Shown here one piece after another: positions 1-5,413 of a stretch of DNA of 5,413 nt (position 1 is the first letter of the stretch; each line of letters starts with the position of its first letter). Made by a program: the position numbers and the translations under genes. Origin of the DNA: Burkholderiales bacterium (GTDB taxonomy: Bacteria > Pseudomonadota > Gammaproteobacteria > Burkholderiales > Casimicrobiaceae); NCBI GenBank assembly GCA_031275075.1, contig JAISPI010000038.1, positions 1-5,413 of the forward strand. Reading direction: 5' to 3'. The notes beneath the pieces were generated by a model. It ran no database searches and was not told the DNA's origin. It saw only the letters and a list, made by a program, of their open reading frames with translations.

Positions 1-1297
1 GCAACGCAGCAAAGTGTTGGCCAAGCCGATTGTCGAAATACTTTTTGAGAAATGTTGCGGTGCGACTGGCGATGTTGACGTATTTTCCGATCAGGTCGCT
101 GTTGACACGAGCGATGAAATCGTCCGGGTTGAAGTCGAGGTCTTCAACGCGATCGTTCAGTTTGGCGGCAAGGTAGTAACGCAGCCATTCGGGATTCAAC
201 CCCAGATCGAGATACAACTCGGGGCTGATGCCGGTTCCGCGCGATTTCGACATTTTCTCGCCGGAGAAGGTGATGAAACCATGTACAAATACATTGTCCG
301 GCACATGGTAGGGTTCACCGGCGAATTTCAGCGTGGCCGGCCAGAATAACGTATGGAAGTAAATGATGTCTTTGCCGACGAAATGGTATTGTTCGATGCC
401 GGGATCGCGCAGAAAATCATCAAGCGTCATGCCTTCTTGCCGCAGTTTCGCTTTCAAGCTCGCCAGATAGCCGATCGGTGCGTCAAGCCAGACGTAAAAG
501 TATTTTCCGGGGGCGTCCGGAATTTCAATGCCGAAATACGGCGCGTCACGAGAGATGTCCCAATCGACGAGTTTGCTCTCGCTGTTTTCATCGCCAAGCC
601 ACTCGCGGATTTTGTTGCTGACTTCGCTTTGCAGCCGGTGATGTTGCGTCCAGTCACGCAGAAATGCAAGGCACTGTGGGTCGGACAGCTTGAAGAAATA
701 GTGTTCCGAGGTTTTCAATACAGGCGCTACGCCCGACAGCGTTGAATACGGGTTGACCAGTTCGGTGGCGTTGTAGACGGTGCTGCAATGTTCGCAGGCA
801 TCGCCGTACTGATCCTTCGCGCCGCACTTCGGGCATTCTCCCTTGATGTAGCGATCGGGCAAAAACATGTTCTTGACCGGATCGTAGAACTGCTCGATGG
901 TTTTCGGGTAAATCAATCCGCGCGCTTTGAGTTTCTGGTAAATGTCGCACGACAGCTCGGCGTTTTCCGGTGAATCGGTGCTGTGCCAATGGTCGAAGCT
1001 GATCAAAAAACCGTCCAAACATTTGGGCCGGGTGGCGGCGATACGGGCCACCAGCGCCTGCGGCGTGATGCCCTCGGCTTCGGCTTTCAGCATGATCGGC
1101 GCGCCGTGTGTGTCGTCGGCGCAGACGAAGTACAACTTGTCGGCATCGGTCAGTTGCAGCCGGACATGGCGTACCCAGATGTCGGCCTGAATGTACTCCA
1201 TGATGTGGCCGATGTGAAAAGCGCCATTGGCGTACGGCAATGCGGTTGTTATGAAAAGCCGGCGAGGGCGTGATGCTTTTTGCATGGTCGGGGGCAT
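1..1297 (-). CDS. metG: Methionyl-tRNA synthetase (N-terminal ~432 residues, gene continues beyond left edge)
   Basis: Cytosolic class I aminoacyl-tRNA synthetase that activates methionine with ATP and charges tRNA-Met, including the initiator. Translating the minus strand from the ATG at 1297 gives an uninterrupted frame to the window edge. Visible in order are ALPYANG followed by the HIGH motif as HIGH at residues 28-31, and then the ADDTHG segment. A zinc knuckle follows with four cysteines, CPKC at 155-158 and CEHC at 168-171. Next come WDISRDAPYFG, a WLDAPIGY segment, YHFVGKDI, and the KMSKS loop at 348-352 (bases 242-256). The last stretch (NPEWLRYYLAAKLN, then VNSDLIGKYVNIA) enters the helical anticodon-binding domain. 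The family is usually about 550-690 residues, so the C-terminal third is outside the window. A second in-frame ATG at 1285 would shorten the protein by four residues. Neither start has a clear Shine-Dalgarno sequence, and an in-frame TGA at 1321-1319 limits any extension. Identity is near certain; the start is uncertain by 12 bases. Confidence 0.97.
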   Translation of the reverse strand, partial: MPPTMQKASRPRRLFITTALPYANGAFHIGHIMEYIQADIWVRHVRLQLTDADKLYFVCADDTHGAPIMLKAEAEGITPQALVARIAATRPKCLDGFLISFDHWHSTDSPENAELSCDIYQKLKARGLIYPKTIEQFYDPVKNMFLPDRYIKGECPKCGAKDQYGDACEHCSTVYNATELVNPYSTLSGVAPVLKTSEHYFFKLSDPQCLAFLRDWTQHHRLQSEVSNKIREWLGDENSESKLVDWDISRDAPYFGIEIPDAPGKYFYVWLDAPIGYLASLKAKLRQEGMTLDDFLRDPGIEQYHFVGKDIIYFHTLFWPATLKFAGEPYHVPDNVFVHGFITFSGEKMSKSRGTGISPELYLDLGLNPEWLRYYLAAKLNDRVEDLDFNPDDFIARVNSDLIGKYVNIASRTATFLKKYFDNRLGQHFAAL

Positions 1298-1320
1298 GGA
1301 AAGGCGGAATACAATCGCTC

Positions 1321-1349
1321 ATTTTAACAAAGCGCACTGCCGGTTCCCA
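1321..1349 (-). promoter_or_regulatory. Candidate extended -10 promoter for metG
   Basis: Read on the minus strand, TAAAAT (1326-1321) matches TATAAT at five of six positions. It is preceded by TGT, which fits the TGn extension of an extended -10 element. At a 17-base spacer the -35 hexamer is TGGGAA (1349-1344), a poor match, as is typical of extended -10 promoters. Transcription would begin near 1314 and leave a leader of about 17-29 bases before the two possible metG ATGs. This rests on sequence matching only. Confidence 0.35.
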
Positions 1350-1364
1350 TGTTTTAGAGGCGAA

Positions 1365-1392
1365 TTGTCTGCTATCCAAGCTAGAATATTAC
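1365..1392 (+). promoter_or_regulatory. Candidate sigma-70 promoter for the apbC-dcd-decarboxylase operon
   Basis: In the divergent gap, TTGTCT (1365-1370, four of six to TTGACA) is followed after 16 bases by TATTAC (1387-1392, four of six to TATAAT). An overlapping TAGAAT (1382-1387, five of six) is a better -10 but lacks a recognisable -35 at normal spacing. Either choice puts the start of transcription about 45-55 bases upstream of the apbC ATG. Being the only sizeable gap upstream of three packed genes, this region should hold their promoter, but the exact element is uncertain. Confidence 0.35.
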
Positions 1393-1440
1393 ATTTCGTG
1401 CCGCTTTCTCGCGGCATCATGATGAACAACATTGCCATTT

Positions 1441-1444
1441 GGAG
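1441..1444 (+). promoter_or_regulatory. Shine-Dalgarno sequence of apbC
   Basis: GGAG lies five bases before the ATG at 1450. This decides the start: the frame is also open upstream to a TTG at 1432, but that codon would place the ribosome binding site inside the coding region and has no such motif before it. Confidence 0.75.
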
Positions 1445-1449
1445 TAATT

Positions 1450-2538
1450 ATGACGTCAGTTGAAACCGACGTGCAATCGTGTCTGAAAACGTTGATTGAT
1501 CCCAATACCGGAAAAGATTTCGTGACCAGCAAGAGTGTCAAGAAAATCGCTGCGACGGAGGGGGAGGTTCAGGTTGAAATTGAGCTGGGTTATCCGGCGG
1601 CCAGCCAGACCGGCATGGTGAAGCAACACATTGAGAACGCTTTGAGCCAAATTGCCGGTGTCAGCAAGGTGCACGTTGAGGTGCGTCAGCGCATTATCGC
1701 GCATGCGGCGCAACAAGGCTTGAAGCTATTGCCCGGTGTGAAAAACGTGATCGCGGTGGCTTCCGGTAAGGGGGGCGTCGGCAAATCGACAACGGCGGTC
1801 AATTTGGCGTTGGCGCTGGCTGCCGAAGGGGCGAAAGTCGGCATGCTTGACGCGGACGTGTATGGGCCGTCATTGCCGATGATGTTGGGGGTCGATGGTG
1901 TGCCGCAATCGGAAGATGGGGAGACGATCGAGCCGCTTGAAGCGTATGGCTTGCAAGTCATGTCGATCGGTTTCATGATTGATGCTGATACGCCGATGGT
2001 GTGGCGCGGGCCGATGGCGACGCAGGCGCTGGATCAATTGCTGCGTCAGACAAAATGGCGCGATCTCGACTATCTGGTCGTTGACATGCCGCCAGGTACT
2101 GGCGATATCCAATTGACGCTGGCACAGAAAGTGCCGGTGACCGGCGCGGTGATCGTTACCACACCGCAGGATATCGCGCTGATCGACGCGCGCAAGGGTT
2201 ACAAGATGTTTGAGAAAGTCGGCATTCCGGTTGTCGGGATTGTTGAGAACATGAGTGTTCACGTCTGTTCAAACTGCGGCCACAGTGAACGTATTTTCGG
2301 CGAAGGCGGTGCTGCCAAAATGGGCGCCGATTATCAGTTGCCGGTATTGGGAGCGCTGCCGCTCGATTTGCGCATTCGTGAGCAGGCGGACTCGGGGCAG
2401 CCGACGGTGGTGAGCGATCCAGACGGTAAAGTCGCGGCCATTTATAAAGAAATTGCCCGTAAAACGGCAGTAGCGATCGCCAGAAAAGCGGCAGATTTTT
2501 CGTCGAAGTTTCCGAATATCGTCGTGCAAAATACCTGA
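1450..2538 (+). CDS. apbC: Mrp/ApbC-type iron-sulfur cluster carrier ATPase
   Basis: Cytosolic P-loop NTPase of the Mrp/Nbp35/ApbC family that binds a labile Fe-S cluster and transfers it to apo-proteins. The 362-residue product has an N-terminal MIP18/DUF59-like domain (about residues 5-85) followed by the ATPase domain. The deviant Walker A motif GKGGVGKST spans residues 106-114 with its signature lysine at 107. DADVYGPS follows at 134-141. The Walker B-type VVDMPPGTGD has its aspartate at 212. The CSNC motif (C273, C276) is the pair that bridges the cluster between subunits in this family. Length and architecture match full-length bacterial Mrp/ApbC (E. coli Mrp is about 370 residues), and nothing is missing. 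The ATG at 1450 is chosen for its GGAG at five bases. It is divergent from metG and first in a probable operon with dcd 25 bases downstream. No Fe-S assembly genes are adjacent, so the client proteins cannot be inferred. Confidence 0.96.
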   Translation: MTSVETDVQSCLKTLIDPNTGKDFVTSKSVKKIAATEGEVQVEIELGYPAASQTGMVKQHIENALSQIAGVSKVHVEVRQRIIAHAAQQGLKLLPGVKNVIAVASGKGGVGKSTTAVNLALALAAEGAKVGMLDADVYGPSLPMMLGVDGVPQSEDGETIEPLEAYGLQVMSIGFMIDADTPMVWRGPMATQALDQLLRQTKWRDLDYLVVDMPPGTGDIQLTLAQKVPVTGAVIVTTPQDIALIDARKGYKMFEKVGIPVVGIVENMSVHVCSNCGHSERIFGEGGAAKMGADYQLPVLGALPLDLRIREQADSGQPTVVSDPDGKVAAIYKEIARKTAVAIARKAADFSSKFPNIVVQNT

Positions 2539-2563
2539 ACAGCCCACACCCACGGGAGACAGT

Positions 2564-3127
2564 ATGATCAAATCAGACAAATGGATTCGCCGGATGGCGG
2601 CGCAGCACAACATGATCGAGCCATTCGAGCCCGAGCAGATACGGTACGTCAATGGCGCGCGCATCGTATCGTACGGGACATCCAGCTACGGCTACGACAT
2701 TCGTTGTTCTCGGGAATTCAAGATTTTTACCAATATTAACTCGAGCATCGTCGATCCCAAACAGTTCGATGAAAAATCGTTTGTCAATTTTGAAGGCGAT
2801 GTTTGTATCATTCCGCCGAATTCTTTTGCGCTGGCGCGTACTGTCGAATACTTCCGGATTCCGCGCAACGTGCTGACCATTTGCCTCGGTAAATCGACTT
2901 ACGCGCGTTGCGGCATCATCGTCAACGTAACGCCGTTCGAGCCGGAGTGGGAAGGATTTGTGACGCTTGAGTTTTCGAACACCACGCCGTTGCCGGCCAA
3001 AATTTACGCCAACGAAGGTGTGGCGCAAGTGCTGTTCTTTGAGTCCGATGAAGAATGCGAGACGTCTTATAAGGATCGCGGCGGTAAATATCAGGGACAA
3101 GTCGGTGTGACGTTGCCGAAGATGTAG
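2564..3127 (+). CDS. dcd: dCTP deaminase
   Basis: Deaminates dCTP to dUTP, supplying the dUTP that dUTPase turns into dUMP for thymidylate synthesis; a cytosolic trimer of the dUTPase-like fold. The product is 187 residues, close to the 193 of E. coli Dcd. SSYGYDIR and the IIPPNSFALARTVEYF region sit in the N-terminal half. GKSTYAR carries S111 and R115, at the same numbers as the active-site Ser and Arg of E. coli. TLEFSN carries E136, which aligns with catalytic E138 of E. coli after a two-residue-shorter loop (FEPEW in place of the RIDPGW region). The C-terminal KYQGQ segment before GVTLPK is the flexible lid that closes over the triphosphate. The ATG is preceded by GGGAG at five bases. 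It follows apbC by 25 bases, and its TAG overlaps the ribosome binding site of the next gene. Whether it is monofunctional or also hydrolyses dUTP cannot be read with certainty; monofunctional is the default for proteobacteria. Confidence 0.96.
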   Translation: MIKSDKWIRRMAAQHNMIEPFEPEQIRYVNGARIVSYGTSSYGYDIRCSREFKIFTNINSSIVDPKQFDEKSFVNFEGDVCIIPPNSFALARTVEYFRIPRNVLTICLGKSTYARCGIIVNVTPFEPEWEGFVTLEFSNTTPLPAKIYANEGVAQVLFFESDEECETSYKDRGGKYQGQVGVTLPKM

Positions 3128-3131
3128 GAGG
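3126..3131 (+). promoter_or_regulatory. Strong Shine-Dalgarno overlapping the dcd stop codon
   Basis: AGGAGG, a perfect core match to the 16S rRNA tail, lies five bases before the ATG at 3137. Its first two bases are the last two of the dcd TAG (3125-3127). A ribosome terminating on dcd would sit on this site, so translational coupling is plausible. An ATG at 3132 is out of frame and too close to the site to be used. Confidence 0.8.
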
Positions 3132-3136
3132 ATGAA

Positions 3137-5395
3137 ATGAAATTCCGTTTTCCCGTTGTGATCATCGACGAAGATTTTCGTTCTGAAAACGCCAGCGGCT
3201 TGGGGATTCGCGGTCTGGCGCAGGCTATTGAAGCGGAGGGTTTCGAAGTCCTTGGAGTGACGGCATACGGTGATCTGTCAGTGCTTGCGCAGCAGCAAAG
3301 CCGGGCATCTGCGTTCATTTTGTCGATAGACGATGAAGAATTTTCCGGTGAAAATGCGGCGCAGACATTAACCAGACTGCGGACATTCGTTAAATACATC
3401 CGTCGGCGCAATACGGAGATTCCCATCTTTCTGCATGGCGAAACGCGAACGTCACAACACATCCCGAACGATGTCTTGCGTGAACTGCATGGTTTCATTC
3501 ATACGTTCGAAGATACGCCGGAATTTATCGCGCGCCATGTCGTGCGCGAGGCGCGTGATTATATTGATTCGTTGTCGCCACCGTTTTTCCGGGCGCTGAC
3601 GCATTATGCGGCGGACGGGTCGTACTCGTGGCATTGCCCGGGACACTCGGGTGGTGTGGCGTTTTTGAAAAGCCCGGTCGGACGGATGTTCCACCAATTT
3701 TTTGGCGAGAACATGTTGCGTGCCGACGTGTGCAACGCTGTCGATGAGTTGGGGCAATTACTCGACCATACCGGCCCGGTGGCAGCGAGCGAGCGCAACG
3801 CGGCGCGGATTTTTCACAGCGACCATATGTTCTTCGTCACCAATGGCACATCGACGTCAAACAAAATTGTTTGGCATTCGACAGTAGCGCCGGGTGACAT
3901 CGTTGTTGTCGATCGCAACTGCCACAAATCGGTCTTGCACGCGATTATTATGACCGGCGCCGTGCCGGTGTTTCTGATGCCGACGCGCAATCATTATGGG
4001 ATTATCGGGCCGATTCCGAAGTCAGAGTTTTCCTGGACCAATATCGAAAAGAAAATCGCGGCACATCCTTTCGCGGAAGATAAAAAGGCGCAACCCCGTG
4101 TATTAACGATCACGCAGAGTACCTACGACGGTATTCTTTACAATGTCGAAGAAATCAAAGAAGAGCTGGACGGCAAGATTGATACGCTGCATTTCGATGA
4201 GGCATGGCTGCCGCACGCGGCCTTTCATGATTTTTATGGCGATTATCACGCCATTGGCGAAGGGCGTTCCCGTTGTAAAAAGTCCATGGTCGTTTCTACG
4301 CAATCAACACACAAGCTGCTGGCCGGTCTGAGTCAGGCGTCGCAAATTTTGATACAAAATTCGCAGGAGCGGTCGCTTGATCTGCCGCGTTTCAATGAAT
4401 CGTACCTGATGCATACTTCGACCAGTCCGCAATACGCGATCATTGCTTCATGCGACGTGGCGGCGGCAATGATGGAGCCGCCGGGCGGGACGGCGTTGTT
4501 GGAGGAATCGATTCAGGAAGCGATGGATTTTCGCCGGGCGATGCGTAAAGTCGGCGAAGAGTGGGCATCGACCAAAGGAGATGAGGGTTGGTGGTTTAAG
4601 GTATGGGGGCCGGATGCGCTACCGAAAGCCGGTATGGGCGGGCGCAAACAGTGGATGCTGCACGCCAACGAACGCTGGCACGGTTTCGGCGATCTGGCTC
4701 CGGGCTTTAACATGCTTGATCCGATCAAAGCAACATTGATTACGCCGGGGCTGGATGTTGACGGTTCGTTTTCCGACTGGGGCATTCCGGCGGGGGTGTT
4801 GACGAAATACCTTGCCGAACACGGCATCATTGTCGAAAAAACAGGGCTGTACTCGTTCTTCATCATGTTTACAATCGGCATCACCAAAGGCCGCTGGAAC
4901 ACTCTGGTGACGGAACTGCAACAGTTCAAAGATGCTTACGATACCAACTTGCCTTTATGGCGGGTCATGCCGGAGTTCATCGCCAAGCATCCGCTGTACG
5001 AGAAAATGGGCTTGCGCGATTTGTGTCGGCAATTGCATGATTTTTATAAAGCGTATGATGTGGCGCGAATCACGACCGAGATGTATGTGTCGCCGATTGA
5101 GCCGGCGATGCGTCCGGCCGATGCATGGGCGAAAATGGCGCACCGCGAAATCGAACGGGTGACGATTAACGATCTCGAAGGACGGGTGACGGCGATGTTG
5201 GTCACGCCGTATCCGCCCGGAATTCCGTTGCTCATTCCGGGCGAGCGGTTTAATCAACAAATCGTTCATTTTCTGCAATTTGCGCGCGAACTCAACCACA
5301 CGTTCCCGGGTTTTGAAACCGATATTCACGGACTGATTTCAGAAGTGATCGATGGCAAGAAACAGTATTTTGTCGATTGTGTGATTGAGAAATAA
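3137..5395 (+). CDS. PLP-dependent arginine/lysine/ornithine decarboxylase (AdiA/LdcI class)
   Basis: Fold-type I, group III amino acid decarboxylase that removes CO2 from a basic amino acid to give agmatine, cadaverine or putrescine, consuming a proton. The 752-residue product is complete, close in length to E. coli AdiA (about 755) and longer than LdcI (715). Residues 1-130 form the response-regulator-like wing domain. The PLP domain shows CPGHSGG (167-173), the GTST phosphate loop (237-240) and DRNCHKS (259-265), whose H263 should stack on the cofactor. It also shows HFDEAW, where D354 pairs with the pyridine nitrogen, and STHKLL, where K393 forms the Schiff base. The C-terminal domain has WHGF (514-517), a PYPPGIP segment and a PGFETDIHG segment near the end. 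All expected catalytic residues are present. It lies nine bases after dcd, so it is probably cotranscribed. No antiporter gene is visible next to it. Substrate is undecided: parts resemble AdiA and parts LdcI, so no symbol is assigned. Confidence 0.93.
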   Translation: MKFRFPVVIIDEDFRSENASGLGIRGLAQAIEAEGFEVLGVTAYGDLSVLAQQQSRASAFILSIDDEEFSGENAAQTLTRLRTFVKYIRRRNTEIPIFLHGETRTSQHIPNDVLRELHGFIHTFEDTPEFIARHVVREARDYIDSLSPPFFRALTHYAADGSYSWHCPGHSGGVAFLKSPVGRMFHQFFGENMLRADVCNAVDELGQLLDHTGPVAASERNAARIFHSDHMFFVTNGTSTSNKIVWHSTVAPGDIVVVDRNCHKSVLHAIIMTGAVPVFLMPTRNHYGIIGPIPKSEFSWTNIEKKIAAHPFAEDKKAQPRVLTITQSTYDGILYNVEEIKEELDGKIDTLHFDEAWLPHAAFHDFYGDYHAIGEGRSRCKKSMVVSTQSTHKLLAGLSQASQILIQNSQERSLDLPRFNESYLMHTSTSPQYAIIASCDVAAAMMEPPGGTALLEESIQEAMDFRRAMRKVGEEWASTKGDEGWWFKVWGPDALPKAGMGGRKQWMLHANERWHGFGDLAPGFNMLDPIKATLITPGLDVDGSFSDWGIPAGVLTKYLAEHGIIVEKTGLYSFFIMFTIGITKGRWNTLVTELQQFKDAYDTNLPLWRVMPEFIAKHPLYEKMGLRDLCRQLHDFYKAYDVARITTEMYVSPIEPAMRPADAWAKMAHREIERVTINDLEGRVTAMLVTPYPPGIPLLIPGERFNQQIVHFLQFARELNHTFPGFETDIHGLISEVIDGKKQYFVDCVIEK

Positions 5396-5413
5396 ACACA
5401 AAAGCAAAAGACC

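Noticed and set aside
14..745. Plus-strand open frames of 111 and 130 codons opposite metG
   Set aside because: They are antisense shadows of metG, with no recognisable motif and no Shine-Dalgarno sequence that I can see.
654..1379. Minus-strand open frame of 241 codons overlapping metG
   Set aside because: It is a different frame of the same strand as metG. The metG frame carries HIGH, the zinc knuckle and KMSKS; this one is arginine- and histidine-rich with no recognisable domain.
1399..1416. Small hairpin considered as a terminator
   Set aside because: The stem is six base pairs with no following T-run, and it lies in a divergent region where no transcript should be ending.
1432..1449. 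Upstream TTG start for apbC, adding six residues
   Set aside because: The ATG at 1450 has GGAG at five bases, whereas the TTG has no ribosome binding site, and the extra residues would be encoded by that GGAG region.
2473..2480. GCGATCGC palindrome resembling the cyanobacterial HIP1 octamer
   Set aside because: I noticed only this copy, inside a coding region; it looks like chance and gives no support for a cyanobacterial origin.
2573..3100. Minus-strand open frame of 175 codons opposite dcd
   Set aside because: It lies wholly antisense to a clear dCTP deaminase, has an arginine-rich low-similarity composition, and would place a lone gene against the operon direction.
4513..4929. Minus-strand open frame of 138 codons within the decarboxylase gene
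   Set aside because: The sense strand encodes conserved PLP-decarboxylase sequence throughout; the antisense product is serine- and proline-rich with no domain.
5396..5413. Possible terminator after the decarboxylase
   Set aside because: The 18 bases left are A-rich but contain no inverted repeat; any terminator lies beyond the window.

Overview
This window looks like ordinary core chromosome from a proteobacterium, most likely a betaproteobacterium. The G+C content is moderate, by eye a little above half. Two things point to that group. The gene order is a methionyl-tRNA synthetase gene divergent from an mrp/apbC - dcd - basic amino acid decarboxylase run. The Dcd protein is of the roughly 187-residue type with a GVTLPK-type C-terminus, which I recall from Neisseria and Burkholderia relatives. 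The taxonomic call is inference from remembered sequences. No mobile element, tRNA, rRNA, CRISPR array or other accessory signature was seen.

Layout. Positions 1-1297 on the minus strand hold the 5' part of metG (methionyl-tRNA synthetase), which runs off the left edge. Positions 1298-1449 are a short divergent intergenic region that probably carries back-to-back promoters for metG and the rightward genes. Three closely packed plus-strand genes follow. apbC/mrp (1450-2538) encodes a P-loop iron-sulfur cluster carrier. dcd (2564-3127) encodes dCTP deaminase. The gene at 3137-5395 encodes a complete PLP-dependent lysine/arginine/ornithine decarboxylase of the large AdiA/LdcI class. The gaps are 25 and 9 bases, and each gene has a good Shine-Dalgarno sequence, so the three are probably one operon. 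The last 18 bases (5396-5413) are A-rich and show no terminator.

How the genes work together. MetG charges tRNA-Met. ApbC carries Fe-S clusters to target proteins. Dcd makes dUTP for dTMP synthesis. The decarboxylase makes a polyamine or diamine (agmatine, cadaverine or putrescine) and consumes a proton. No obvious single pathway joins them, so the cluster reads as housekeeping genes sharing transcription. The most interesting points are the unexplained linkage of the decarboxylase to dcd and apbC, and its mixed AdiA-like and LdcI-like signatures, which leave its substrate open. I found no convincing sign of a previously undescribed system.
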